Shown: positions 27,503 through 37,333, counted from the stretch's first letter. The stretch is DNA of 64,000 nucleotides from an uncultured Candidatus Melainabacteria bacterium (GCA_949927415.1 CATLFB010000001.1:186001-250000), one strand, 5' to 3'. Numbers and translations: made by a program. The notes: a model not told the origin generated them from the letters alone.

Positions 27503-28994
27503 CTTCTCTCTCTCCTTGTTCATTATTATTTTTTTTGAATAATCCTACGTTATATTTATTACAATATCTTTTCAAATCCTTAATGACAACCTCCGAAAGG
27601 ATGAAAACCGCAAACAAATTCGGCACTGCCAAAAACAGTGTAAAAGCGTCTGAAAGGTTGATTATACTTTTAAAATTCATAGCAGAACCTATTACAATAA
27701 ACAGGCAGTATATGATTTGAAAAGTTCTTGTTGTCCATTTTGAATTTCCGAAAAGGAAGTTCCAGCTTTTGATTCCGTAATACGAGCCGCAAAGCATGGT
27801 TGACAGAACAAAACAGCTTGCCATAACCGTCAGCAGAATCGGGAAAAACGGGCAAACCGAACCGAAAGCTTTTGACGTTAATTCAATCCCTGCAAGCCCC
27901 GTATTATTCAGATAAACGCCGGAAACAACAATAACAAAAGCGGTAGCGCTTCCGACAATCACAGTATCAACAAACGGCTGAAGCATTGCTATAAAGGCCT
28001 GCGCAACGGGTTTGCTTGTTTTTACGGCAGAAAATGCGATTGGCGCGGTTCCAAGCCCTGATTCATTTGCAAACATAGCACGGCGAAATCCCCAGAGCAT
28101 GCAGGCAAACATGCCGCCTGAAATTGCCTGCGGCGTAAATGCTTCTTTCACAATCAATGCAACAGTGTGCGGAAGATGGTGGATATTAAAAAGACAAACC
28201 GTAAAGGCCGTCAAAACGTACAAAGTACACATAACAGGCGTAACTTTTGAGGTAAATTTTCCGATAGCCTTGATTCCGCCGATAATTGTAAAATAAGTAA
28301 TAACGGCAACAATCAATCCTAAAAGCCAGCTTTGGTTTGCGAAAAAGCTGTTTTCGCCGCCGGTAACTTCTGTAATCTGCGTTGTCATGGCATTTATCTG
28401 GAAAAGATTCCATCCGCCAATCATTGCGAAAATACAGCAAAGCGCATAAATTTTCGAAAGGTGCGGAGCAAATTTACCGAAAACTTTGTGATTTTTCAAA
28501 CCGTTTTGGATATAATACATCGGGCCGCCGTCAACTGTTCCGTCAGGATTTACCTGTCTGAATTTCAGCCCTAGAAGAACTTCTGCAAATTTCAAAGCCA
28601 TTGAGAAAAATCCGGCAATAATCATCCAGAAAATTACCCCCGGCCCGCCAATTGAAACAGCCGCGGCAGATCCTGCAACGTTTCCGATCCCTGCAGAGGC
28701 AGAAATAGTTGCGGTTAGCGCCTGAAAGGATGAAACTTCTCCTTTTTTCTTGCGCTGAACAAGGTCTTTGTGTTCGTAGTTTTTTGTGATTAATTTTAGC
28801 GCATGCTTAAAGCCCCAAACTCCGATAAAGCCGGTTCTGAAGGTAAAATAAAGTGCCGCGGCCATCAAAAGCGCCACAAGCAGCTGAATTTCCACCCCGT
28901 TAATAGTAACGGAGCAAAATATTATCCCTGAGATTTTATCGGCTATTGGTGATAAAAATGTATCTATTGCGCTGTCTAAATTCATCAATAACAT
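27462..28994 (-). CDS. AGCS-family sodium:alanine/glycine symporter
   Basis: A membrane protein of 510 residues (507 if translation starts at the third-codon ATG, MNLDSAID). It follows the alanine/glycine:cation symporter plan: FRTGFIGVWGFKHALKLI, ISASAGIGNVAGSAAAV, DGTVDGGPMYYI and FANESGLGTAPIA are all family hallmarks. It should import small amino acids with sodium. TATAAT lies seven bases before the second ATG and no Shine-Dalgarno is seen, so that start may be used on a leaderless mRNA. The last 40 bases overlap the glycosylase gene. Confidence 0.93.
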   Translation of the reverse strand: MLLMNLDSAIDTFLSPIADKISGIIFCSVTINGVEIQLLVALLMAAALYFTFRTGFIGVWGFKHALKLITKNYEHKDLVQRKKKGEVSSFQALTATISASAGIGNVAGSAAAVSIGGPGVIFWMIIAGFFSMALKFAEVLLGLKFRQVNPDGTVDGGPMYYIQNGLKNHKVFGKFAPHLSKIYALCCIFAMIGGWNLFQINAMTTQITEVTGGENSFFANQSWLLGLIVAVITYFTIIGGIKAIGKFTSKVTPVMCTLYVLTAFTVCLFNIHHLPHTVALIVKEAFTPQAISGGMFACMLWGFRRAMFANESGLGTAPIAFSAVKTSKPVAQAFIAMLQPFVDTVIVGSATAFVIVVSGVYLNNTGLAGIELTSKAFGSVCPFFPILLTVMASCFVLSTMLCGSYYGIKSWNFLFGNSKWTTRTFQIIYCLFIVIGSAMNFKSIINLSDAFTLFLAVPNLFAVFILSEVVIKDLKRYCNKYNVGLFKKNNNEQGEREDERTMSGNCETKV

Positions 28995-29086
28995 TATAAT
29001 ACAAACATGAAATATATAAAGTGAAGCGTGAAGCGGAAGAGTGAAAATAGATTTACCTATCCCGACTTACGTCATCACACACCATT

Positions 29087-30457
29087 TTACTCAACTATTC
29101 CGGGTTCAAGTTTTGAGCCGGTGTACCATTCGCGAAACGCATACTGAACTTTCGGAAGGCAGTAAGCCAGCAGGAAACTGCTCAAACCAACGTTGGTTAA
29201 AATATTCAGAGATTTAACAACTTTGGCTTTTTTGGCAAATTTTTGAACATTTTTAGCAATTGTTTTTGCATCAGCCTCTTTGCCGGCAGTCGAGAGCGCT
29301 TTTTCTGAAAATTCTTCAAGAGATTTTTTGAATTTTGCCAACTCTTCAATATTTACATAAGCGCGCGGGTCTCTGGCACCGCTTTTGAGAAGCGTTACTT
29401 TTTCAAATTTTGCCGCGTATTTTGTGAAAATAGAATCCGGATTTTCATCAATAAATTTCAGCAACGACTTGCCGTCATTTGAAGATGGAAGATTTTCGGC
29501 TAATTTTTTATCTGAAATCATTTTCAAAAGGTCTTTATCTTCAAGCATAATCGGGTCAAGTTTAACATCAAGATTAAGGGCTTTATTTGCGGCGCTGTCC
29601 AGAATTTTTTCAATGTATTTTGGCGCGACAAAGTTCAAAAACATCATCCCGAGCATTTTGAACCCGATATCGACAGCCTCGTTTTTCTTTCTTGAAGTTG
29701 CAACGCGGCCTACTGCATATCCGCCGTCAATTGTTGCCATTTTTTGATATGTTGTAAAGTTTGCAACAGTTGAAGAGAAGTTACCCGTAAATGAAGGAGT
29801 TTTACCTGCATCAAATTTCATAGATGAAAATGTATCGCTCTTTAATGCTGTAAATTGCGGATTTTTAGAGTTTGTGGGATTTGAAAGCGCCGATTGCTGT
29901 TCTGCTTTTGCTTTTTTGGCGGATTTTGTTTTAGCCGTGAGCGCAAAGACTGCTTTTGGAATAACAAAACCCATCAAAGCTATAGGAATAAGCGTTGCGG
30001 ATAAAAATTTGGCGGAAAGAAGTTTTTCATAAGCGCCTTTATTGCCCTTAACTTTTTTCAAATCCTCAATAGCTGATGCAATTTCTTTTGCCGCTGCTTC
30101 TTTATAATCGCCTTTTGCAAGTTTGTCCTGAAAGAATTTGATGTTGTAATCAATTCCCTGCGCATCGCTTTCTTTAAAAAGTTTCAGGTTAACATTCGGA
30201 TTAAAGCCTTTTTTCTCAATAACGAATTTATTAACAAGTTTTTCCACGAGCGGAATTCCGCCAAGCCACACCGCTGAGGTGGCATACTCATCGATTACCC
30301 TCTCGCGCGTTGCAAGAAACGCGATATCTTTGTCATCTTTGTTTTCCTGGTAAGTCAAATAGACTTTTGAGGGGATTTCGACACCGCAGTCTCTGAGAAT
30401 CAAGGGGTAAACACTGCTATTATTTCCGATTGCTGATATTATTTTTGTTACTGTCAT
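29087..30457 (-). CDS. Lineage-specific membrane protein, 456 residues
   Basis: Not recognised. It has hydrophobic stretches at about 153-173 (LSATLIPIALMGFVIPKAVFA), near 270 (GFKMLGMMFLNFVAP) and near the C terminus (LTNVGLSSFLLAYCLPKVQYAF). Between the first two lies a polar segment with KTPSFTGNFSS, which repeats the short x-F-x-G pattern found at the N termini of other lineage-specific proteins here. The rest is charged and helical. The start follows GGAG. Its role is unknown; the pattern suggests an inner-membrane structural or export-linked protein. Confidence 0.7.
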   Translation of the reverse strand: MTVTKIISAIGNNSSVYPLILRDCGVEIPSKVYLTYQENKDDKDIAFLATRERVIDEYATSAVWLGGIPLVEKLVNKFVIEKKGFNPNVNLKLFKESDAQGIDYNIKFFQDKLAKGDYKEAAAKEIASAIEDLKKVKGNKGAYEKLLSAKFLSATLIPIALMGFVIPKAVFALTAKTKSAKKAKAEQQSALSNPTNSKNPQFTALKSDTFSSMKFDAGKTPSFTGNFSSTVANFTTYQKMATIDGGYAVGRVATSRKKNEAVDIGFKMLGMMFLNFVAPKYIEKILDSAANKALNLDVKLDPIMLEDKDLLKMISDKKLAENLPSSNDGKSLLKFIDENPDSIFTKYAAKFEKVTLLKSGARDPRAYVNIEELAKFKKSLEEFSEKALSTAGKEADAKTIAKNVQKFAKKAKVVKSLNILTNVGLSSFLLAYCLPKVQYAFREWYTGSKLEPGIVE

Positions 30458-30520
30458 TTTATTTTATTCTCCAATTCTAAATCTTTCTAAGCCCTTTAAT
30501 TTACTCTTAGGGCAAAAAAA

Positions 30521-30663
30521 TAACCTTTCACGCTCATTATCCTGAGAAAGGCTATCTTCTTATTTAGAATTGAATTGATTTAAAAACTTTCGCGCAAAAC
30601 ATCAATTCATAGCCCGTCTCAGGTCGCTATGACGATGGTGATGATGGAGTTTTAAATCAAAAT
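30521..30663. repeat. Nested inverted-repeat element between lineage-specific genes
   Basis: TTGATTTAAAA (30575-30585) pairs with TTTTAAATCAA (30650-30660), and inside them TCATAGC (30607-30613) pairs with GCTATGA (30626-30632). A separate weak hairpin (CCTTTC ... GAAAGG) lies at about 30523-30551. No gene is present. The core GTCGCTATGACGATGG recalls the motif next to the G-runs of the prepilin loci, but only loosely. Confidence 0.5.
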
Positions 30664-30724
30664 TAGTGTTCATAAATTTTTCCTGTGGTTTGAGGATATC
30701 AAAAACATTCTGAAATTTCAAGTC

Positions 30725-31282
30725 TTAAAATTCGAAATTCAAAATCGGGCCATCAGAGAACTTTGAAGGTTCATCAAGGTTGAAGCGCAAATTCACGATT
30801 TCTTCTTCCGACAATTTGTCAACAGCTTCAAAGAATTTTGTTGCTGTCGGATTTTCTTCGCCGGCAATTTTTATCATCAAATTTTTGTTTTTCATTGCTT
30901 TTTCGGCCAAATCCCGCTTGCTGTGTTCAACTTCTGCTTTAATCTGACCTTCGGCTTTGAGAATATCTTTTTCGCTCAGGGACATGAAAGTATCCAAAAG
31001 AGAGCCTTTCTGGTTTTTAAATCCTGCGCCGTACATTTTTGAAATAGTAAAATTGTTTATGCCAAGGTGAGAATTTCCGCTTTCCATATCAAATGCGGTT
31101 TCAAGAACTGTCGTTGGTTTTCCCCAGTTTTGAACCTTTGCGATTTGCGCTTTTGCCCTGTTCAAACTCTCAGTTCCGCCTTCAACCGCCTGACGCAAAA
31201 CCGCGTTTTGAATATTTTGCGGAACGCGCGCACAAAAGGTTTGACGATTGTTATTATAAGTATTTACGCTGTTTATCTGCAT
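30725..31282 (-). CDS. Lineage-specific small protein A (paralogue pair)
   Basis: A 185-residue soluble protein with a good AAGGAAAAG Shine-Dalgarno. It starts MQINSVNTYNNNRQTFCARVP, a short polar head ending in an aromatic-small-residue step, then helices. It resembles its upstream neighbour: NWGKPTTVLETAF against KWGDSNTIVDVYS, and FMSLSEKDILKAE against FFNLTEHNIDWAE. The two are probably diverged tandem duplicates. Function unknown. Confidence 0.7.
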   Translation of the reverse strand: MQINSVNTYNNNRQTFCARVPQNIQNAVLRQAVEGGTESLNRAKAQIAKVQNWGKPTTVLETAFDMESGNSHLGINNFTISKMYGAGFKNQKGSLLDTFMSLSEKDILKAEGQIKAEVEHSKRDLAEKAMKNKNLMIKIAGEENPTATKFFEAVDKLSEEEIVNLRFNLDEPSKFSDGPILNFEF

Positions 31283-31306
31283 ATCTTTTCCTTCCGGTTG
31301 TTAATT

Positions 31307-31783
31307 TTATATTTCGTTAAATCTTTTAGCCGAAGCCGCATCAAAAACAATGCCTTCCTGCTTATGACTTTTTATAATGTTTGACAATCTTTCAAGGTAA
31401 GGTTTTCCGCCTCCCCTTGCAAAATCTTTTACTTTTTTAAAAAGAGAATATTCTGCCCAATCAATATTATGCTCTGTGAGGTTGAAAAACTGATTGACAA
31501 GATTTTTCTTCATAAATTCCGGTTTTTCTTTATTCACGGGAACTGTTGTTTCGTCCAGTACGTTGTTTTTCAAACGGAGCATATAGCGTGTTTTTCCGCC
31601 TGATTGCGCGCTGTAAACATCAACAATAGTATTTGAATCGCCCCATTTTGAAAACTTTTCCATAAAACCTTCAAGGCGCGGGTCTTCTCTGAGCATAAAT
31701 TTTAAACCGGAGCCTATTTTTGCACCGAACGCCGGATGCGGGGTGTTATTTTGATACTGCTGATTAATTGAACTTATTTGCAT
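31307..31783 (-). CDS. Lineage-specific small protein B (paralogue pair)
   Basis: The ATG at 31783 has GGAG six bases upstream and is preferred over one four codons earlier; 158 residues. It begins MQISSINQQYQNNTPHPAFG, the same head type as protein A, then GLKFMLREDPRLEGFMEKFSKWG. The centre and the FFNLTEHNIDWAE helix align with protein A. No membrane segment. Separated from protein A by 24 bases, likely co-transcribed. Confidence 0.7.
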   Translation of the reverse strand: MQISSINQQYQNNTPHPAFGAKIGSGLKFMLREDPRLEGFMEKFSKWGDSNTIVDVYSAQSGGKTRYMLRLKNNVLDETTVPVNKEKPEFMKKNLVNQFFNLTEHNIDWAEYSLFKKVKDFARGGGKPYLERLSNIIKSHKQEGIVFDAASAKRFNEI

Positions 31784-31831
31784 ATTTCGCTCCATAGGGT
31801 AACTTCATTTTTATTAAAGTGCGTGAAAAAA

Positions 31832-32125
31832 TTAATTGCCATTATTTACAAAATCTCTCAATTTTTGTAACTTTTCTTCATCTTTGCATTTTATTAAGAC
31901 TGTTTTGTCTTTCGAGGTTTCGCCGCGGATTATTTCAAATAAAGATTTCGGGATTTTAAAATTCTTTGACAAAAATACAACCAAAGCCTTATTTGCCTTG
32001 CCGTCAACGGGTTGTGCCGTGATTTTCACTTTCAAAACTCCGTCAGCAATCAAAACTTCATTTTTTGAAGCGTTAGGAGAAATTCTCAAATTCAAAATTA
32101 TTCCGTCTTTTGTCTCTTTCAGCAT
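31832..32125 (-). CDS. DUF167/YggU-family protein
   Basis: A 97-residue protein of the DUF167 (YggU) family. It shows the family core ISPNASKNEV, VLKVKITAQPVDGKANKALVVFLSK and the GETSKDKTVLI strand. The fold is known but no role is established. It lies divergent to the Rel/Spo gene, with 98 bases between. Confidence 0.9.
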   Translation of the reverse strand: MLKETKDGIILNLRISPNASKNEVLIADGVLKVKITAQPVDGKANKALVVFLSKNFKIPKSLFEIIRGETSKDKTVLIKCKDEEKLQKLRDFVNNGN

Positions 32126-32185
32126 GTTCTCATCTTTCAGGCTTAAGCCGCACTGCTACATTTGTATGAAATTCAAAGGTTTTAC

Positions 32186-32217
32186 TTGAAAATTCAAAAT
32201 AAAATCTGTATTATGAT
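32186..32217 (+). promoter_or_regulatory. Promoter of the Rel/Spo gene, leaderless or nearly so
   Basis: -35 TTGAAA (32186-32191) and -10 TATTAT (32209-32214) are 17 bases apart; TATGAT (32212-32217) is an alternative -10. The ATG at 32224 is 6-9 bases beyond and no Shine-Dalgarno is present. Confidence 0.6.
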
Positions 32218-32223
32218 TATATC

Positions 32224-34434
32224 ATGTCTGAAAAACCGCTTTTTAATGAAATAAAAGAAAAATTAATCGCACAAAACCGCGACGAGGATGATATAAACCG
32301 TATTGAAAAGGCTTATTTGTTCGCTAAAAAACTTCATGAAGGCCAATACAGGATTTCTGAAGAACCTTATATTATTCATCCGGTTGAGGTTGCAAAAATT
32401 CTTGTTGACTTAAAAGTCGATTCGCACACGCTTATGGCGGCGTTTTTGCATGATATTCTTGAAGATACTGACACCCAGCCGGAAGAGATTAAAGAACTTT
32501 TCGGCGAAGATGTTCTGACACTTGTTCAGGGCGTCACAAAACTTGGCAAACTCCAGTTTAAATCAAAAGAAGAGCGGCAGGCTGAAAATTTTAGAAGACT
32601 TTTCATCGCAATGGCAAGCGATATCAGGATTATTTTCCTGAAACTTGCAGATAGGCTGCATAACATGCGCACGCTGAATTTCATGGCCGCAAACAAACAG
32701 CAGAAAATTGCGCGCGAAACACTTGATATTTTTGCCCCGCTTGCAAATCGTTTAGGGATTGGCCGAATTAAGGCAGAGTTAGAGGATTTGTCATTAAGAT
32801 ATCTTGAGCCGGACAAATATTTTGAGATTGCACAGCTTGTTTCGCAGACAAAATTAGAGCGCGAAATGACTGTACAGATTTTGATAGATAAGATTTCGCA
32901 TGACGTTAAAAAAAGCGGAATTAACGCGCAAATCACCGGACGCGCCAAGCATTATTACAGTATTTACAGCAAAATGAAGCGATTGAACATAGCATTTCAT
33001 GACCTTTATGACATCACGGCAGTGCGGGTTATTGTGGATTCAGAGAAGGAATGCTATGAAGTTTTGGGGCTTATACATTCCCAATTCAAGCCGATTCCGG
33101 GACGATTCAAAGATTACATTGCAATGCCGAAAGGCAACATGTACCAGTCGCTTCACACATCAGTAATCGGGCCGCGCTCAAAACCTTTGGAAGTGCAAAT
33201 CAGAACATGGGAAATGCATGAGGTTGCGGAATTCGGGGTTGCGGCACACTGGCGTTACAAGGAAAAAGGTTCGCAAAAAGCCAACAATCCGGCGGATATG
33301 CAATTCAGCTGGATGCGCAAGATGGTCGAATATGACAAGGACATGACTAACGCCGAAGATTATGTAAATTCAGTTAAACTGGATTTATTTTCCGATCAGG
33401 TTTTTGCATTCACACCAAACGGAGATGTACTGGATTTGCCGATTAATGCAACGCCTGTTGATTTTGCATACAGAATTCACTCCGATGTAGGTTCAAGAAC
33501 GGTAGGTGCGCTAATCAACGGCCGCATTGCCCAATTAGATACGAAATTAAACAACGGCGACATTGTCGAAATTCTAACTTCAAAAACTCAGGCGCCGCGT
33601 CTTGACTGGTTGAATTTTGTAGTGACCAAACAGGCATCTTCGAAGATTAAGCAGTGGTTTAAGAAAAACAACCGCGAAGACCACATTGAAGTCGGCAAGT
33701 CAAATCTTGAACATGAACTTACAAAATCGGTTTTTGATGAGTATGTAAAATCCGGAGAATTCGACAAGACTGCGCGTCTGATGAATTATCAGTCAGCGGA
33801 AGATTTGTTTGCGGCTTTGGGATATGGCGAAACAACGTTAAACAAAATCATCAACAAGCTTAAAAAACCTGAAAAAAAATCGCCTGAAGCATCATTTCAC
33901 ACTACAAACCGCAAAAAATCGGAAAAGGATATTGTCGGGCTTGAAGGTTTGATGTATTCATTTGCCCGCTGTTGTTCTCCGATACCGGGAGAGCCGATTG
34001 TGGGAGTTGTGACACGTTCAAAAGGTGTTTCGGTACACAGAATTGACTGCAAAACGCTTGAAAACGTTCAACCTGAAAGAATGATGGACATTCACTGGTC
34101 AGGAGACCACACTTCAAAAACTTACAACACGACAATTCGTGTAGAAACAGCCGAAAAAATGGGGCTGTTAAAAGACATTATCTCTGCGGTTTCGGACAAC
34201 AACACCAATATTAATTATGCAAATGTCAAATCCAAAAACAACAAAATCGGTATAATTGAACTTGGAATTGAACTTAACAACATTGAAACTCTGAAAAAAG
34301 TAATCAACAGCATCCAATCAATTCCGGATGTTTACAGCGTAAAACGTATTCAGACATCTTACGCCCACACAAATCAGGCTCGTAAACCCCAGAGCGGAAA
34401 AAGTAAATATTCAAAACCGCGCAAAAGAAACTAA
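32224..34434 (+). CDS. rsh: Bifunctional (p)ppGpp synthetase/hydrolase
   Basis: A 736-residue stringent-response enzyme. The hydrolase HD domain has His52 in YIIHPVEVA and His76-Asp77 in FLHDILEDT. The synthetase has LYDITAVRVIV and GRFKDYIAMPKGNMYQSLH; RFKD rather than ExDD is the mark of bifunctional enzymes. A TGS domain (VFAFTPNGDVLDLP, about 396-455), a Cys-containing helical linker (YSFARCCSPIPGEPIVG) and a C-terminal ACT domain complete the standard layout. Its stop overlaps the converging gene by four bases. Confidence 0.96.
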   Translation: MSEKPLFNEIKEKLIAQNRDEDDINRIEKAYLFAKKLHEGQYRISEEPYIIHPVEVAKILVDLKVDSHTLMAAFLHDILEDTDTQPEEIKELFGEDVLTLVQGVTKLGKLQFKSKEERQAENFRRLFIAMASDIRIIFLKLADRLHNMRTLNFMAANKQQKIARETLDIFAPLANRLGIGRIKAELEDLSLRYLEPDKYFEIAQLVSQTKLEREMTVQILIDKISHDVKKSGINAQITGRAKHYYSIYSKMKRLNIAFHDLYDITAVRVIVDSEKECYEVLGLIHSQFKPIPGRFKDYIAMPKGNMYQSLHTSVIGPRSKPLEVQIRTWEMHEVAEFGVAAHWRYKEKGSQKANNPADMQFSWMRKMVEYDKDMTNAEDYVNSVKLDLFSDQVFAFTPNGDVLDLPINATPVDFAYRIHSDVGSRTVGALINGRIAQLDTKLNNGDIVEILTSKTQAPRLDWLNFVVTKQASSKIKQWFKKNNREDHIEVGKSNLEHELTKSVFDEYVKSGEFDKTARLMNYQSAEDLFAALGYGETTLNKIINKLKKPEKKSPEASFHTTNRKKSEKDIVGLEGLMYSFARCCSPIPGEPIVGVVTRSKGVSVHRIDCKTLENVQPERMMDIHWSGDHTSKTYNTTIRVETAEKMGLLKDIISAVSDNNTNINYANVKSKNNKIGIIELGIELNNIETLKKVINSIQSIPDVYSVKRIQTSYAHTNQARKPQSGKSKYSKPRKRN

Positions 34435-35447
34435 CTTTGTTGATTTTCTTCGGCTTTTGCAAGTTCTTCATCATAACGCATTACGCGCTCATACAGCATA
34501 AAGTCGTTGAAGTCCTGAATTTGCTGATTTTGTCTTGCCTGTGGCGGAAGAATAATTTTTGAAACTTTTTCATTCTCATCAAGAATATACTGCACGATTC
34601 CTTCAAAAGAGTTACCGTTTGAATCTTGCAAAGTTTCTCTTCTCCAGTATTCGACTTTATAACCGTTGCCGTTATAGCGCATCATTTCTGTGTAGGGCGC
34701 ATCTTTTTTATTACTGTCGTATTTATATTTTTCGTACATGCCGGCATTGTTGTTAATGCGGGTCACAAGCTGGCCTTTTTCATTGTATTGATGTCCGTCT
34801 TTTCCGACTTGTTTGTTGTATGCGGCATCATTGTCCGGAACAAATTCATCCGCTGCTTTTTGCGCATCGTCGGTGAGTCCTGCAAAATCAAATGCAGTTG
34901 TGTTATTTTTCTCTGCAATATCAAGTGCATTTTGAATTCTGTCAAGCGCATCGCCATGATTTTCAACAGCAGATGTCAAAAATTCATCCATCTGCGCTAA
35001 TGTAAGCCGGTTATCGCCGCTTTTTTGCGGAATTAAGACAGGCTCCGGCCTTTTATCATCTGTGCGGATAATTCCGTCTGCGGTGTAAAGACTGATTTCT
35101 TCAAAGTCAATTTTCTTGTCGTTTGCCATCATTAGCTGCAATTGTTCGTAGGTCGGAATTTTCACAGCACCCAAATCTTTGCCTTTTTCTTTTTGAATAG
35201 CTTTATAAATATCGAAAATGGCTTTGTTGTATTCGTCTTTTGATATGTTTAATTCTTTTTCATCAATAACGCCGTCCGGACGCTCATAAGAAGCATCGCC
35301 GACTTTTACGCTCTTGCCGCCTTTGTCGAATATCGAAAGCACAGCAAGTGCCGTTAAATCATCTTTTGATAAATCTTTATAAGAAACTCCCGTACTATTA
35401 GTTTTGATAAAATAGTCTACTAATTGACTGAGTTTAAATTTGTCCAT
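34431..35447 (-). CDS. Lineage-specific protein with EF-hand-like loops
   Basis: The ATG at 35447, six bases after AAAGGAG, is preferred; 338 residues. Acidic and soluble, no signal peptide. Near the N terminus SIFDKGGKSVKVGD and RPDGVIDEKELN resemble EF-hand calcium loops, and YTADGIIRTDDK at about 130 may be another. The second half has short strand repeats with QYNEKGQLVTRIN and MRYNGNGYKVEYW, similar in style to the middle of the metallopeptidase at 5094-6935. Family unknown; calcium binding is an inference. Confidence 0.65.
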   Translation of the reverse strand: MDKFKLSQLVDYFIKTNSTGVSYKDLSKDDLTALAVLSIFDKGGKSVKVGDASYERPDGVIDEKELNISKDEYNKAIFDIYKAIQKEKGKDLGAVKIPTYEQLQLMMANDKKIDFEEISLYTADGIIRTDDKRPEPVLIPQKSGDNRLTLAQMDEFLTSAVENHGDALDRIQNALDIAEKNNTTAFDFAGLTDDAQKAADEFVPDNDAAYNKQVGKDGHQYNEKGQLVTRINNNAGMYEKYKYDSNKKDAPYTEMMRYNGNGYKVEYWRRETLQDSNGNSFEGIVQYILDENEKVSKIILPPQARQNQQIQDFNDFMLYERVMRYDEELAKAEENQQS

Positions 35448-35515
35448 TGTTTTCTCCTTTGTACACTTCACTTGATTGGTTTAAAGGCCGGCTTTTAGGG
35501 CGCTTTATTGATTTT

Positions 35516-35534
35516 CCGGCGCCCGAGGCGCCGG
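35516..35534. repeat. GC-rich hairpin between two lineage-specific genes
   Basis: CCGGCGCC and GGCGCCGG form a perfect 8-bp stem with a three-base loop, nine bases past the stop of the 534-residue gene. The minus-strand tail is AAAATC, not T-rich, so it is a poor terminator in that direction; it may stabilise or process the mRNA. Confidence 0.6.
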
Positions 35535-35543
35535 TATTTATTA

Positions 35544-37148
35544 TTAAGAATAAAGTTTAAGAGTTCTTTCTACGTTCTTTTCAATAACTCCTTTAACGCT
35601 TTCATATTCTGTCTGAAGCGCATTGTGCTCTGTATCCAGACGTTTTAGCTGGTTGTCGTATTGTTTGTCTTTAGCTTCAATATCACGAAGTGCCTGTTCG
35701 TATTCAACTTCTGCAAGAGTAATCGCGGCTTCGTTTTGTTCTTCCGTAATATCCTGCGCGCTTGTCCAGATTATTGAAGTCCATGTGCTGTCAATTAAGC
35801 CGGTACCGTCTTCTGTCGGATCTGTGAAATCTACGCGCTCTAAGGTAACAGAACCCTTATCAAGAGCATATTTCAACCAGTCTGCACTGTTCATAAGCCC
35901 GTCTTCCAGAACTTTATACATAGGAAGTCCTGTTTTTGTAGTTCCGCCTTCGACCAAATTGCCGTATTCATCTTTTGTTCCGGCTTTTGTCTGACTTTCG
36001 CCGTTCATACGGTGCCAGAGGTTTACATACCATTGGCCTTTGTCTTTGTTGACGATTTTGCGGACTTCTTTATCGATATAATACGGAACATCAGGTTTTG
36101 CAGGCTCTTCGGCCTTCCAGTCTGCGTAATCTTTGTTGTAAAGGTCTTCATCAAATCTGTCAACTTCTTCTTTTTCCATTTGTTTCAAGTCGTGCTCAAC
36201 AAAATAGAAGAATTTTTGCAAACTTTCAGCAGACCCGCTTCCGCCAGTAGGAGAACCGTCATATTCGCTATGAACTTCCCACAGCAAATCAACCGCACGC
36301 TGATAAACTGTCATTGTAGGATCTGACGGAGGCCCGCCAATTGTTACAGTGCTACCATTAATTGTACCTTGTTCGGTTCCTCCCGGAATAACATCGCCTG
36401 AGCAATAACTTTCTTTTAATGCTGCAGTAATCGGATCAAAGATTGTTCTGCCATGAAATGCACTGTTCCAATTCCAACTTCCGCTTGTAACTACTTCAAA
36501 AGTATGACCGTCGCTGGTTGTGTGCATGCCAGGTCCTATTGCATCAGACAATACGTGCATATAACAATTTAATCCCCCGATTGCACCACCCAGGCAGCCG
36601 CCTGCGGAACAGAAGTTCTGGTACAATTCAGTATTGCCTGTCGAAATTTCTTCTGTGTAATGATATTTTTCATCGTTTTTGTCAGGTTCTTTGGTCTTCC
36701 AAATTTCATACTCTTTGTTGTATTCATCCCATGCAACCTGCCAATCGGGGTTTACAACCTGCACAAATGTGCCTTTTCCGGGTTCTGATAAAACTCCGTA
36801 TTTGTCTAAGAATTCATACATATCAGCGCTTGATTCATAATTTGCAGCATCAATTTCACTGACCAAAATCTGATTATTATTGTTTATTAAACCGTACTGG
36901 TTTTTAAGTTCTGCGTATTGGCACAAAGATGTACCGGTCAAAGGTTCCTGAACTTTGTTTCCGTCATCGTCATATCTGGTATATAGAAGCTGGGTTGAAT
37001 TAAGGGCGTTAATATAATTTGAACTTGCCTCTTTTGTTCGGTTGGCAAGCGACATTTTTGCAGTCGTAATCGTCTGAGAACGAAGTTCGTTATCTGACAA
37101 TCTTGAAGTTATGCTTAGTAATCTTGCCTGTGAGGCTGACATACCCAT
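35544..37148 (-). CDS. Lineage-specific MGMSASQARLLS-type protein, 534 residues
   Basis: The first 50 residues (MGMSASQARLLSITSRLSDN, then TAKMSLANRTKEASSNYINALN) are a helical head that I recall from many Gastranaerophilales proteins, though I cannot cite a family. The middle holds aromatic, Gly-rich and Cys-containing stretches (NFCSAGGCLGGAIGGLNC). The C terminus from about 470 is a long coiled coil (EVEYEQALRDIEAKDKQYDN). No signal peptide. A helical head plus coiled-coil tail hints at a filament or secreted structural protein, but nothing proves this. Confidence 0.65.
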   Translation of the reverse strand: MGMSASQARLLSITSRLSDNELRSQTITTAKMSLANRTKEASSNYINALNSTQLLYTRYDDDGNKVQEPLTGTSLCQYAELKNQYGLINNNNQILVSEIDAANYESSADMYEFLDKYGVLSEPGKGTFVQVVNPDWQVAWDEYNKEYEIWKTKEPDKNDEKYHYTEEISTGNTELYQNFCSAGGCLGGAIGGLNCYMHVLSDAIGPGMHTTSDGHTFEVVTSGSWNWNSAFHGRTIFDPITAALKESYCSGDVIPGGTEQGTINGSTVTIGGPPSDPTMTVYQRAVDLLWEVHSEYDGSPTGGSGSAESLQKFFYFVEHDLKQMEKEEVDRFDEDLYNKDYADWKAEEPAKPDVPYYIDKEVRKIVNKDKGQWYVNLWHRMNGESQTKAGTKDEYGNLVEGGTTKTGLPMYKVLEDGLMNSADWLKYALDKGSVTLERVDFTDPTEDGTGLIDSTWTSIIWTSAQDITEEQNEAAITLAEVEYEQALRDIEAKDKQYDNQLKRLDTEHNALQTEYESVKGVIEKNVERTLKLYS

Positions 37149-37333
37149 TGGTTTCGACCCTTTCCTATAAGTTATCTGTAATTTGAAATACGGCTTTATT
37201 GTAGAGTTTCTTTAATATTGCGGCTAAAAAATACTCTAAATTTTACAAAACGTTACATTTTGCAGCACAAAAATTTTAACATTACAAAGCGTTAATCATT
37301 TGCCAAATCGGGTTTTACTGCTAACATGGAAGT

